64,000 bases of DNA from Flavobacterium dauae (GTDB taxonomy: Bacteria; Bacteroidota; Bacteroidia; Flavobacteriales; Flavobacteriaceae), in assembly GCF_004151275.2 (NCBI RefSeq), contig NZ_CP130821.1, forward strand, positions 868,001 through 932,000, given 5' to 3'. The notes below the pieces were generated by a model, which saw nothing but the letters and a program-made list of their open reading frames with translations, made no database searches and was not told the origin of the DNA. Numbering within the stretch: position 1 is the stretch's first letter; every line of letters begins with the position of its first letter. Below are positions 8,877 to 17,786 of the stretch, one piece after another. The translations under genes were made by a program, and so were the position numbers.

Positions 8877-10796
8877 ATGAAAAATAAACTACATAAAAAT
8901 AATACCCCTTGTCATTCCGAACGAAGTGAGGGATCTCATTCTCTAATTCGCAAATTACCTCATTGGCTAATTTTCTCATTCTTATTCATCAGCCTATCGG
9001 GTTACGCCCAAAACTACCAATGGGACTGGGCAATAAACGGTGGCGGTAGTTTAGGTGAAAGCGGCTGGTCTTACACGGTTGAACAAGTGTTTGATGTACA
9101 GGTAGGAACCGACGATAATTACTATTTTATAGCCCAAATAAAAAGTGGTACCTCACAATTAGGTGGGCAGCCGGTAACAGTATATGGCAACCAAATGGGC
9201 GGTAACGATATTTTTATTTTCTCCACTACCTGCGATGGACAAGTACGCTGGAGCCAGGCAATTGGGGGGGGGGGGCTCTTTGATGCTGCCTATAACATTG
9301 CGTTAGACGACAAGAACAATGTATATGTGGGTGCTAGTGTAAGTTTAGGCAATACTACTTATCCGGTACGTTTTAGCCCCACGGAAGCTTTACCAGCACC
9401 TCCAAATAATCTAAATACTATAAGCGATGGTTGGAAAACCCACTTTTTGGTTAAATATAATAGTAGCGGACAATTTCAGTGGAGAAAAGCGTTGCAAGGA
9501 GATGTAAATGGTCTAACTTACAATACTACTATATTATATGATTTATTGATAGACAGTAACAATATAATTCATTTTATAGCAGGATTTAAAGCAGGTACAT
9601 TTTTAGATGGAAACCTAATTGTACCGTTTACAGTAACAGGTTCTCAACATCATTTAATTAAGTATGATACTAATGGGAATTATATAAGTAATGTACAACT
9701 ACCAATGGCAGATGGTTCTTTTTTTGTACCACCAAGCTATACTTTTAGATACGACGAACCCCGCAACCGCTATCTTATAGGTGGCTTTCGTTCAAGGGTA
9801 AATGCCAATGAAGACATCCCATTAACTTACGGTGGCACCGCGTTTACCGAAAATGCTTATATACTAGCTATAAACGCCACCAACGGCAACGAACTATGGC
9901 GCCGTGAGATGGCATCTAGTGGCAACTTTCAAGATAACCGCATCTACGATTTAGTGGTTGACAATGCTAATGGTGATGTATATATTAGCGGCAAACTTGT
10001 TGCAACGGGACAACCTGGTGAAGATATTAAAATAAAAGATCCTAAAAACCTTACCGCAACACCCTATACTTTTAATATTTCCGTTTGGGGCAACATGCCT
10101 TTTATCGCCAAGTTAAACAGCAACGGGACCACTCAATGGGCACGTACGCCTACAGGCTATAATTGGACTGGTGCCCAAACAGGAGATTATTGGGGTTTTG
10201 GTATGGCACTGCGTAACAACGAGGTAGCCTTTGCTACTATGGGCAGCCATACTATTTGGGATGGGTTTAGCATAAACCGCCCGCAAGGCCATCAAAGCGA
10301 CCCGTTATTAATGCGTTTTAACAAACAAACCGGAGCGGTTGTAGGTATGCACGATATAGAAGGCAGTACCGGTAATAACCATATGTTAACCGCCGTAGCT
10401 GTAGATAACGACGGCAACTATGTGGTAGGCGGTTGCTACCAGGGTAATTTGTTTACAGGCGGTGGCAGCGTTGGTTTATTAGGCGCTATTGGCAAATACG
10501 ATTTTTTTGTAGCCAAGCTGGCAGCCAGCGTTTGCGGTACACCTGTAAGCAATGAAGAGTTTAACAAACTAAACGTAAATGTGTACCCTAACCCAACTAC
10601 CGATATAGTAAACATAGAAACCGCAGAAACCTTAGAAAGTTACACGGTTTACAACATCGCAGGTCAACAAGTGCAAAAAGGTCTGTTTAATAGCAACAAC
10701 CAAATAAACCTGCATGGTGCAGCAGCCGGTACCTACTTTATAAAGGTAACCACCACACAAGGCAGTACTGCTACGGTAAAAGTGGTTAAAAAGTAG
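8877..10796 (+). CDS. T9SS-secreted beta-propeller-like protein, paralog 2
   Basis: At 639 residues it is strongly similar along its length to the 6795-8741 product: the mature start NYQWDWAINGGG, then blade motifs such as ALDDKNNVYVGAS and VDNANGDVYISGK. The C-terminus ends in the same type A T9SS sorting domain (VYPNPTTDIVNIETAE to TATVKVVKK). Its N-terminus contains the peptide CHSERSEGSHS before the signal-peptide core. This is the translation of a widespread dispersed DNA repeat (CATTCCGAACGAAGTGAGGG, 8912-8931), so a repeat has entered the coding start. A run of 12 G at 9264-9275 encodes the glycines of AIGGGGLFDAAY; a change of one base there would truncate the protein. Function is unknown, but surface location is likely. 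Confidence 0.88.
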   Translation: MKNKLHKNNTPCHSERSEGSHSLIRKLPHWLIFSFLFISLSGYAQNYQWDWAINGGGSLGESGWSYTVEQVFDVQVGTDDNYYFIAQIKSGTSQLGGQPVTVYGNQMGGNDIFIFSTTCDGQVRWSQAIGGGGLFDAAYNIALDDKNNVYVGASVSLGNTTYPVRFSPTEALPAPPNNLNTISDGWKTHFLVKYNSSGQFQWRKALQGDVNGLTYNTTILYDLLIDSNNIIHFIAGFKAGTFLDGNLIVPFTVTGSQHHLIKYDTNGNYISNVQLPMADGSFFVPPSYTFRYDEPRNRYLIGGFRSRVNANEDIPLTYGGTAFTENAYILAINATNGNELWRREMASSGNFQDNRIYDLVVDNANGDVYISGKLVATGQPGEDIKIKDPKNLTATPYTFNISVWGNMPFIAKLNSNGTTQWARTPTGYNWTGAQTGDYWGFGMALRNNEVAFATMGSHTIWDGFSINRPQGHQSDPLLMRFNKQTGAVVGMHDIEGSTGNNHMLTAVAVDNDGNYVVGGCYQGNLFTGGGSVGLLGAIGKYDFFVAKLAASVCGTPVSNEEFNKLNVNVYPNPTTDIVNIETAETLESYTVYNIAGQQVQKGLFNSNNQINLHGAAAGTYFIKVTTTQGSTATVKVVKK

Positions 10797-10809
10797 TTTT
10801 CTTAATAGT

Positions 10810-10851
10810 AGAATGTATATTGTATTAACGTATAATATACATTCTATTTTA
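10810..10851. terminator. Hairpin terminator of propeller paralog 2
   Basis: The 12-bp stem AGAATGTATATT/AATATACATTCT plus T-rich tail is identical to the one at 8755, which shows the extent of the tandem duplication. Confidence 0.65.
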
Positions 10852-10869
10852 AAACACAAACACCCCCAC

Positions 10870-10890
10870 AACCCCCTCAAGGGGGCAATA
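10870..10890. repeat. Dispersed palindromic repeat B, copy 2
   Basis: The same AACCCCCTCAAGGGGGCAAT element as at 1809. Repeat A follows within about 10 bp. Confidence 0.7.
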
Positions 10891-10896
10891 AGTGAA

Positions 10897-10930
10897 TTCC
10901 CTCCTTGAGGAGGGCTAGGGAGGTGTAAAC
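10897..10930. repeat. Dispersed palindromic repeat A, copy 3
   Basis: TTCCCTCCTTGAGGAGGG then CTAGGGAGGTGTAAACAAATC matches the leader of paralog 2 and continues into the relic leader at 10931-10991. Confidence 0.75.
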
Positions 10931-10967
10931 AAATCAACGATTAATCGATTCAACAAAATATACAATT

Positions 10968-10991
10968 ATGCAAAAAAAAACAACTACATAA
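10968..10991 (+). pseudogene. Relic start of a third propeller paralog
   Basis: The leader 10908-10991 matches that of the 8877 gene (GGAGGTGTAAACAAATCAAC, then CAATTATG and CAACTACATAAA). The frame stops after seven codons (MQKKTTT) and no propeller sequence follows. This looks like the remaining 5' end of a deleted third tandem copy, or the leftover junction of the duplication. Confidence 0.55.
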
Positions 10992-11102
10992 AGAAATCTT
11001 CTAATTATTAACTTTAATTTTTTTGTAACTACAAAACAAATAATTTGTAACATTTTACCTCATTTGCATACTAACAGAAAAGATTAAATAACAAATAAAG
11101 AA

Positions 11103-12875
11103 ATGAATTTTTTTAAAAACGTACTGGCAACATTTGTAGGAATCATCCTGTTTTGTATGATGTCTTTTTTCTTGTTGCTAATTGTAGGTGTAGTTGCAGC
11201 GGCAGGTTCAGGTGGATCGTCAAAATCAACAAAGAGCAATTCAATCATTAAGTTAGATTTAGAAGATGTTTCCAACGATTATGGCGGAAGTGTTTATATT
11301 GAAGATTTCGATTATAAAGAAACCAATAACGACGGTTTGATAAACGTTTTACAGGCAATTGAATATGCCAAAACCGATGATAAAATTAAAGGGATTTCAA
11401 TAGAAAATAATGCTTCTTATTTAGGATTAACACAACGCAAAGCAATTGTTGATAAATTGAATGAATTTAAGAAAACCGGTAAATTCGTTGTAGCTTATTC
11501 CGATTTTTACACGCAAGGCGAATATTATTTGGCATCGGTAGCCGATACGGTTTATATGAACCCAATGGGAAGTATTGATTTTAAAGGTTTGGCTTCTGAG
11601 GTTTTGTATATGAAAGATTTACAGGAAAAAACCGGAATTAAAATGGAAGTTATCCGTCACGGAAAATACAAAAGTGCCGTTGAACCGTTTTTACAGCAGC
11701 ATATGAGTGATGAAAACCGTGAGCAGTTAACCGTTCTTTTAAACTCTATGTGGGATGCTTACGTGGGCGACGTTGCTAAAAACCGTAAAATTTCGGTTGA
11801 AACCTTAAACGATATTGCAACCAACTTAAATGCACGTAATGCAAATTTGGCACTGCAGAATAAGTTAATCGATAAAATTGCATACATCGATCAATATCAA
11901 AACGGAATTAAAAAAGCATTAAACATAAAATATGACGATGACATCAACGAAATTGATATTTTAGATTACATTGACGATGTTAATTTAAATATCAAGAAAA
12001 TTTCTGCCAAAGACCAAATCGCAGTTGTTTTTGCACAAGGCGAAATTAAGGACGGCGAAGGAAATGTAAATACAATTGGCGAAGGTTCTATTAACCGTGC
12101 GTTGAAGGCAGCCCGTAAAAACGACAAAATTAAAGCGGTTGTTTTACGTGTAAATTCCCCTGGTGGAAGTGCCTTGACATCAGATATCATCTGGCGTGAA
12201 ATTGAGCTGACTAAAAAAGTGAAACCCGTAATTGTTTCAATGGGCGATGTAGCTGCATCGGGCGGATATTACATTTCGTGCAACGCAAACAAAATTTTTG
12301 CCGAACCAGGTACCATAACAGGATCAATCGGCGTTTTTGGAATGATTCCCAACTTTAAAGATGTTGCAGAAAAATTCGGAGTAAATTCCGAAGTCGTTAC
12401 CACACACGAAAACGCATTAGGACATAGTTCTTTTAAAGATATGTCGCCAAAATACAGAGAAACCATTACAGAAAGTATTGAAATTATTTACGATACATTC
12501 ATTTCCCGTGTAGCAGAAGGAAGAAAAATGGATAAAACCAAAGTTGATGAAATTGCACAAGGCAGGGTTTGGACAGGAACCATGGCGAAGGAATTAGGCT
12601 TGGTTGATGAACTGGGAAGTTTAGATGACGCCATTACTTATGCCGCTAAATTAGTGAACAGTACCAATTATAAAGTTTCTCTTTATCCGGAATACAAAAT
12701 AGAATTAAATGATTTGTTCCGCAAGTTTTTAGGGCTGTCTGTTTCAAGTGTTAAAGAAGAGGTGATTAAAAACGAAATCGGAGCAGAAAATTACGAACTG
12801 TTACAACGTATGAACTACATCAAACAATCAGAAGGTGTTCAGGCAATGTTGCCTTATCAGTTGAACATCAAATAA
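11103..12875 (+). CDS. sppA: Signal peptide peptidase SppA (67K type)
   Basis: This 590-residue membrane-bound serine protease digests cleaved signal peptides. It has an N-terminal membrane segment (residues 9-35) and two peptidase S49 halves, as in E. coli SppA. The expected Lys general base is in GKYKSAVEPF (Lys190), and the catalytic Ser is in GDVAASGGYYIS (Ser386); the supporting NSPGGS loop is at 351-356. Length and both catalytic residues match the family, so it should be active. It stands alone, with a terminator 25 bp after its stop. The start at 11103 gives the full membrane anchor. Confidence 0.95.
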   Translation: MNFFKNVLATFVGIILFCMMSFFLLLIVGVVAAAGSGGSSKSTKSNSIIKLDLEDVSNDYGGSVYIEDFDYKETNNDGLINVLQAIEYAKTDDKIKGISIENNASYLGLTQRKAIVDKLNEFKKTGKFVVAYSDFYTQGEYYLASVADTVYMNPMGSIDFKGLASEVLYMKDLQEKTGIKMEVIRHGKYKSAVEPFLQQHMSDENREQLTVLLNSMWDAYVGDVAKNRKISVETLNDIATNLNARNANLALQNKLIDKIAYIDQYQNGIKKALNIKYDDDINEIDILDYIDDVNLNIKKISAKDQIAVVFAQGEIKDGEGNVNTIGEGSINRALKAARKNDKIKAVVLRVNSPGGSALTSDIIWREIELTKKVKPVIVSMGDVAASGGYYISCNANKIFAEPGTITGSIGVFGMIPNFKDVAEKFGVNSEVVTTHENALGHSSFKDMSPKYRETITESIEIIYDTFISRVAEGRKMDKTKVDEIAQGRVWTGTMAKELGLVDELGSLDDAITYAAKLVNSTNYKVSLYPEYKIELNDLFRKFLGLSVSSVKEEVIKNEIGAENYELLQRMNYIKQSEGVQAMLPYQLNIK

Positions 12876-12897
12876 TTTAATGTTTACTTACTCAACG

Positions 12898-12929
12898 AAA
12901 AATCCTTTGGTTCTGCTAAAGGATTTTTT
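12898..12929. terminator. Bidirectional terminator after sppA
   Basis: AAATCCTTT and AAAGGATTT flank a short loop (GGTTCTGCT) and a T run follows. It separates sppA from the convergent gene ending at 12928. Confidence 0.7.
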
Positions 12930-13173
12930 ATGCAATATCAGTATAAAGTTCACCACGATGCGGTTTTAAAACATCGCGTACTTTTCGCATTAGTTCGTCG
13001 TTAACAACAATAAAAGCAATCGAATGAAATTCGTTAATTTGCTCAAAACCCGAAATTGATATTGGTAATTGTTCTATAACAATAAATTCTTTTAAATGAA
13101 TTTCCTGATGTTCAGCGGTTTTCAAGGCATCGGGACCTCTAAAATCCCAGATTAATTTTATCTGTCGTTCCAT
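12928..13173 (-). CDS. Small hypothetical protein
   Basis: This 81-residue protein starts MERQIKLIWDFRGPDALKTA and contains a HQEIHLKEF segment. A longer frame exists upstream to 13353, but it would overlap the divergent gene at 13263, so the ATG at 13173 is preferred. No signal peptide or membrane segment is visible. The WDFRGPDA and HHxxHLxEF-like pattern resembles short conserved flavobacterial proteins of unknown role. It is divergent from the FAD-dependent dehydrogenase with a 90-bp gap. Confidence 0.65.
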   Translation of the reverse strand: MERQIKLIWDFRGPDALKTAEHQEIHLKEFIVIEQLPISISGFEQINEFHSIAFIVVNDELMRKVRDVLKPHRGELYTDIA

Positions 13174-13262
13174 TTTATCAAATTTTCGTAAATTTAAAAC
13201 ATCCTTTTCAACAAATCTATAATTAATGTATTTTTGTAGTTTCAAATTTGCTTTATAACAAA

Positions 13263-14834
13263 ATGCCTCAAGAAATACAAATACAAGTCCTTCCGGAAAT
13301 TGCAGCCACCAATCATTTGCTGGTAGATTACGTTGCAAAATTAACGCATACATCTGCTAACGAAATTCAACATGTTACCATTTTAAAAAGATCGATCGAT
13401 GCCCGACAAAAACAGGTAAAAATCAATCTTAAAGTTCAGGTTTTCTTTCAAGGCGAAGATGTACAACACAGATCTATTTCGTTTCCCGATTATAAAAATG
13501 TGAAAAATGCACCGGTAGCAATTGTAGTTGGGGCAGGGCCTGCAGGATATTTTGCGGCATTGCAATTGATAGAATTAGGCGTAAAACCTGTTGTTGTAGA
13601 ACGAGGGAAAGATGTTCGTGGTCGCCGTAGAGATTTAAAGGCAATTAATGTAGATCATATTGTAAATCCCGATTCTAATTACTGTTTTGGCGAAGGTGGT
13701 GCAGGAACATATTCAGACGGAAAATTGTACACCCGATCTAAAAAACGAGGCGATGTAAACCGTATTTTAGAACTTTTGGTTGCTTTTGGGGCATCGCAAG
13801 ATATTTTGGTTGAAGCACATCCGCATATCGGTACCAACAAACTACCAAAAATTATGGAAGATATGCGTCATAAAATTACCGAATTTGGTGGCGAAGTTTT
13901 GTTTGATAAACGCGTGGTTGATTTTGATGTTAAGGGCAACGAAATAAAAGGAGCGGTGTTACATACAGGCGAAACCATTGCGGCAAATCAGGTTATTTTG
14001 GCAACCGGGCATTCGGCACGAGATATTTTTGAATTGTTAGATCGAAAAAAGATTTTAATTGAAGCAAAACCTTTTGCATTGGGCGTACGTGCAGAACATC
14101 CGCAAAGTTTAATAGATAGTATTCAGTATTCATGTGATTTTCGTGGCGATTTTCTTCCGCCAGCACCGTATTCCATTGTAAAACAGGTTAATGGTCGCGG
14201 AATGTATTCGTTTTGTATGTGTCCGGGCGGAGTTATTGCGCCTTGTGCTACCGATGTTGAAGAAGTTGTTACCAACGGTTGGTCGCCTTCAAAACGAGAT
14301 CAAATCACGGCAAATTCGGGAATTGTGGTAGAACTAAAGTTAGAAGATTTTAAACCTTATGCAAAGCACGGAGCGTTGGCAGGAATGTATTTTCAGAAAG
14401 AAATAGAAAACACCGCATGGAAAGTTGCAGGTAAAACACAGCAAGTTCCGGCACAGCGGATGGTCGATTTTTCAAACAAAAAAGTTTCCGAATCATTACC
14501 TAAAACATCGTATGTTCCCGGAGTTGTTTCAACGGAATTAGGCGATGTTTTTCCAAAGTTTTTAACAGGAATTATGCGTCAGGGGTTTCAGGAATTCGGT
14601 AAAAGTATGAAAGGTTATTTTACAAACGATGCTATTTTGCATGCTCCAGAAAGCCGTACATCATCACCGGTTCGTATTCCAAGAAACGATGATACGCTGG
14701 AGCATCTGCAAATAAAAGGCTTGTATCCTTGTGGCGAAGGGGCAGGTTACGCTGGCGGAATTATTTCTGCAGCAATCGATGGCGAAAAATGTGCCATAAA
14801 ATGTGCCGAACAAATTTTTGAATATAGAAATTAA
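13263..14834 (+). CDS. FAD-dependent dehydrogenase (COG2509-like)
   Basis: From the ATG at 13263 the protein has 523 residues. An N-terminal domain (about 1-85) precedes a Rossmann FAD-binding site, VAIVVGAGPAGYFAALQLIE, followed by the acidic end of the second strand (VVVERG). NYCFGEGGAGTYSDGKLYTR and a C-terminal GLYPCGEGAGYAGGIISAAI segment complete the FAD-binding fold. The substrate is not known for this family. A TTG at 13248 would add five residues, but the ATG fits better. TATTTTTG at 13229-13236 looks like its -7 element. It is monocistronic, with about 250 bp to the next gene. Confidence 0.88.
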   Translation: MPQEIQIQVLPEIAATNHLLVDYVAKLTHTSANEIQHVTILKRSIDARQKQVKINLKVQVFFQGEDVQHRSISFPDYKNVKNAPVAIVVGAGPAGYFAALQLIELGVKPVVVERGKDVRGRRRDLKAINVDHIVNPDSNYCFGEGGAGTYSDGKLYTRSKKRGDVNRILELLVAFGASQDILVEAHPHIGTNKLPKIMEDMRHKITEFGGEVLFDKRVVDFDVKGNEIKGAVLHTGETIAANQVILATGHSARDIFELLDRKKILIEAKPFALGVRAEHPQSLIDSIQYSCDFRGDFLPPAPYSIVKQVNGRGMYSFCMCPGGVIAPCATDVEEVVTNGWSPSKRDQITANSGIVVELKLEDFKPYAKHGALAGMYFQKEIENTAWKVAGKTQQVPAQRMVDFSNKKVSESLPKTSYVPGVVSTELGDVFPKFLTGIMRQGFQEFGKSMKGYFTNDAILHAPESRTSSPVRIPRNDDTLEHLQIKGLYPCGEGAGYAGGIISAAIDGEKCAIKCAEQIFEYRN

Positions 14835-14930
14835 ACCCGTTGGGGTAATTCAAAATAAATAAAAATTAACCACATAGACGAATAGAATGATAACTAATTG
14901 TCAAAGACGGGATAAAAAATTATATTATTT

Positions 14931-14957
14931 TTCACATAGTTTGCTATGCGAAAAGTA
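14931..14957. terminator. Possible bidirectional terminator
   Basis: TTTTTCACATAG and CTATGCGAAAAG form a stem with one mismatch and a TTTG loop, flanked by T and A runs. It lies in the 252-bp gap 14835-15086, where I see nothing else. Confidence 0.35.
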
Positions 14958-15086
14958 AAACGCCTATCATAATCTATGTTTCTATGTTGTGGAAATAATT
15001 ACACCCAAAGGGTTAGAAATTAAATAATTAAAGTATATGTTTTAAGATTGATTTTAACTTGAAACATTAAACCTTAAACAAAAAAT

Positions 15087-15860
15087 ATGGAATTAAAATT
15101 AAACCGCCCGATTTGCTTTTTCGATTTAGAAACAACGGGAATAGATGTAGCAAAAGATAGAATTGTAGAAATATCGATACTAAAAATTTTTCCGAACGGA
15201 AATAAAGAAAGCAAAACCTGGCTGGTAAACCCAACGGTTTCAATTCCTGCACACGCAACGGCTGTTCACGGAATTACAAATGAAAAAGTAGCGAACGAAC
15301 CCACTTTTAAAGAACTGGCAGGTCAAGTTTACAATATGATTAAAGATGCCGATTTGGCTGGATACAATTCAGACCGATTCGACATTCCTTTGTTGGTAGA
15401 AGAATTATTGCGTGCCGATGTTGATTTTGATATGAAAAACCGTGTTTCGGTTGATGTGCAAACGATCTTTCATAAAAAAGAAGAACGTACGTTAAGTGCT
15501 GCGTTAAAGTTTTATTGCAATCAATCGTTAGAAAATGCACATTCTGCAGCAGCCGATACCGAAGCTACGTACGAAATTTTAAAGGCGCAGTTAGATCGTT
15601 ACGAAGATTTAGAAAACGATATGAAAGCTCTTTCGGTATTCACTACTCGTAAAAAATCGGTCGATTTTGCAGGATTTATCGCCTTGAATGATAATGGAGA
15701 AGAAATTTTTACATTCGGTAAACATAAAGGAGCTTTGGTTGATGATGTTTTAGATCGCGAACCGGGTTACTTTGGTTGGATACAAAATGCCGATTTTCCG
15801 TTGTACACAAAAAAAGTACTGACAGGAATCAAGTTGCGTAAACTAACTAATAAGTTTTAG
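15087..15860 (+). CDS. DEDDh 3'-5' exonuclease (DnaQ-like)
   Basis: The 257-residue protein has the DEDDh exonuclease motifs ExoI (FFDLETTGID), ExoII (AGYNSDRFDIPLL) and ExoIII (HSAAADTEAT). A short C-terminal domain follows, FTFGKHKGALVDDV ... GYFGWI, of the type seen at the end of exodeoxyribonuclease X-like proteins. It probably acts in DNA proofreading or repair as a stand-alone nuclease rather than as the main Pol III epsilon subunit. It starts a compact run: the FAH-family gene begins 1 bp after its stop and cinA overlaps that. Confidence 0.9.
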   Translation: MELKLNRPICFFDLETTGIDVAKDRIVEISILKIFPNGNKESKTWLVNPTVSIPAHATAVHGITNEKVANEPTFKELAGQVYNMIKDADLAGYNSDRFDIPLLVEELLRADVDFDMKNRVSVDVQTIFHKKEERTLSAALKFYCNQSLENAHSAAADTEATYEILKAQLDRYEDLENDMKALSVFTTRKKSVDFAGFIALNDNGEEIFTFGKHKGALVDDVLDREPGYFGWIQNADFPLYTKKVLTGIKLRKLTNKF

Positions 15861-15861
15861 T

Positions 15862-16473
15862 ATGAAAATTATTTGCGTAGGCAGAAATTATATTGATCAT
15901 ATCAACGAACTTTCGAACCAAAAACCAACAGAGCCTGTACTTTTTATGAAGCCTGATACATCGGTTTTACTAAAAACGTTTCCGTTTGTAATTCCCGATT
16001 TTTCAAACGATGTACATCACGAAGTAGAAGTTTTGGTTAAAATATGCAAGGTTGGTAAAAGTATCAGCCCAAAATTCGCTCATAAATATTACAATCAAAT
16101 TGGGTTGGGAGTCGATTTTACCGCACGCGATGTTCAATCTAAATTAAAAGAAAAAGGTTTGCCTTGGGAAATAGCTAAAGGCTTTGATGGTGCAACGGTT
16201 ATAGGTGATTTTGTTGATAAAGATCAGTTTGAAAATCTTCAGAATATATCTTTTCAATTAATGAAAAACGATGAGGTGGTTCAAAACGGAAACACACAGG
16301 ATATGTTGTGGCAAATTGATGAATTAATTTCGTACATATCACAGTTTTTTACGTTAAAAATTGGCGACATTATTTTTACGGGAACACCAAGCGGTGTATC
16401 AAAAGTAAATAGTGGCGATGTGTTGGAAGGTTTCTTGGAAGATAAAAAAATGTTTGGCTTTAAAGTTTTGTAA
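15862..16473 (+). CDS. Fumarylacetoacetate hydrolase family protein
   Basis: At 203 residues this is the size of short FAH-family members (acylpyruvase/oxaloacetate decarboxylase type). Visible motifs are the N-terminal VGRNYIDHINEL, the metal-binding HHEVEVLVKICK, and the C-terminal IGDIIFTGTPSGVSKVNSGD. These enzymes cleave or decarboxylate short 2-oxo acids using a divalent metal; the exact substrate cannot be read from sequence. It sits in an operon between the exonuclease and cinA, and its stop overlaps the cinA start (TAATG). Confidence 0.9.
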   Translation: MKIICVGRNYIDHINELSNQKPTEPVLFMKPDTSVLLKTFPFVIPDFSNDVHHEVEVLVKICKVGKSISPKFAHKYYNQIGLGVDFTARDVQSKLKEKGLPWEIAKGFDGATVIGDFVDKDQFENLQNISFQLMKNDEVVQNGNTQDMLWQIDELISYISQFFTLKIGDIIFTGTPSGVSKVNSGDVLEGFLEDKKMFGFKVL

Positions 16474-17726
16474 TGAAAGCGGCAATTGTAACCATAGGTG
16501 ATGAACTGTTAATTGGGCAGGTAATTGATACCAACAGCGTTTTTATAGGTCAGGAATTAGAGGCGATTGGTTGTACCGTTGTAGAAAAAGTTGCGATTTC
16601 GGATACCATTGAAGCCATTACCAATACAATGATTCGTTATCAAAACAAGGTTGATCTGGTTATTCTTACCGGTGGTTTGGGACCGACAAAAGACGATGTT
16701 ACCAAAAAAACGCTGGCAAATTATTTTAATGACGAGCTGATTTTTAACGATGAGGTTTTTCTTCACGTAAAAAAACTAATCAAAGGTTATTACAACCGAC
16801 CAATTACCGAAATGAACCGTCAGCAGGCTTATGTTCCATCTAAATGTACGGTTTTGTTTAACGAAGTTGGTACAGCGCCGGGCATGTTAATGGTAAAAGG
16901 ACAAACAACTTTTGTGTCGTTACCAGGTGTGCCTTACGAAATGAAATTTCTGGTAACCGAAAAATTACTTCCTTATATAAAAGAGCAGTTTAAGTTAGAA
17001 GCGATTGTTCATAAAACTATTTTAACTGTTGGAATTGGCGAAAGTTTATTAGCAGAAAAAATAGAGCAGTGGGAAGATAATTTACAACTTTTAAACATTC
17101 ATTTGGCGTATTTGCCTCAATTTGGTTTGGTGCGTTTGCGATTAAGTAAAACAGGAAGTTCTGTTCATGAAATTGAAGCTGAGATGATTCAAAAGATTTC
17201 TGAATTGGAATTATTGATTCCCGAGTTTTTCATAGGAATAACAAATGCCGATTCGCTTTTTAACGAAGTGGTGTTGCTTTTAAAACAAAGCGGATTGACA
17301 ATTGCAACTGCCGAAAGTTGTACGGGTGGAAGCATCGCTCAAAAATTAACATCGGTAGAAGGATCTTCGGGGTATTTTAAAGGAAGTGTCGTAACTTATG
17401 CAACCGAATCTAAAGTGAATATTTTAGGCGTTCAGCAGCAAACAATTAATGATTTTAGTGTAGTTAGTGAAGAAGTTGCCCGCGAAATGGCGGTTGGTGT
17501 AAAAAGAATATATCAGACCGATTTAGCTATTTCAACAACCGGAAACGCAGGTCCGTTAAAAGGAGATGCCGATGCCGAAGTAGGAACCGTTTGTATGGCA
17601 TTTGCTTTTAATGATCAGGTAGAATCGTTTACGTTTAATTTTGGTCAGCCACGAAACAAGGTAATACAGGCAGCTGTAGAAAAAGTATGGTTAATTCTGT
17701 ATAAATATTTAAAAAATAAGCAATAA
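16473..17726 (+). CDS. cinA: CinA family protein (competence/damage-inducible, PncC domain)
   Basis: This 417-residue protein has two domains. The N-terminal molybdopterin-binding-like domain carries GDELLIGQVIDTNS, LTGGLGPTKDD and SLPGVPYEMKFL. The C-terminal CinA domain (about 255-415) carries ATAESCTGGSIAQKL and STTGNAGP, the nicotinamide-nucleotide amidase signature with its catalytic serine. The likely role is pyridine-nucleotide recycling, removing NMN formed by DNA ligase. The start codon overlaps the previous stop by one base, so translation is probably coupled. No competence genes are nearby. Confidence 0.95.
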   Translation: MKAAIVTIGDELLIGQVIDTNSVFIGQELEAIGCTVVEKVAISDTIEAITNTMIRYQNKVDLVILTGGLGPTKDDVTKKTLANYFNDELIFNDEVFLHVKKLIKGYYNRPITEMNRQQAYVPSKCTVLFNEVGTAPGMLMVKGQTTFVSLPGVPYEMKFLVTEKLLPYIKEQFKLEAIVHKTILTVGIGESLLAEKIEQWEDNLQLLNIHLAYLPQFGLVRLRLSKTGSSVHEIEAEMIQKISELELLIPEFFIGITNADSLFNEVVLLLKQSGLTIATAESCTGGSIAQKLTSVEGSSGYFKGSVVTYATESKVNILGVQQQTINDFSVVSEEVAREMAVGVKRIYQTDLAISTTGNAGPLKGDADAEVGTVCMAFAFNDQVESFTFNFGQPRNKVIQAAVEKVWLILYKYLKNKQ

Positions 17727-17728
17727 CA

Positions 17729-17760
17729 TTTGTTTAAATAAAATTTAAGTTGTTATTTTG
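17729..17760 (+). promoter_or_regulatory. Promoter of the rpmB-rpmG-DUF4295 operon
   Basis: TTTG at 17729-17732 and TATTTTG at 17754-17760 are 21 bp apart, close to the Bacteroidota consensus. The leader would be about 20 nt. Confidence 0.45.
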
Positions 17761-17786
17761 CACACTGATTTTAAAAGTAAGAAATA

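Noticed and set aside
9264-9275. G12 tract as evidence that the propeller gene is a pseudogene
   Set aside because: The frame is intact through the tract to the sorting domain, so the gene is treated as functional in this sequence.
12928-13353. Longer minus-strand frame with 60 extra N-terminal residues
   Set aside because: It would overlap the start of the divergent FAD-dependent gene; the ATG at 13173 gives a compact conserved-looking protein.
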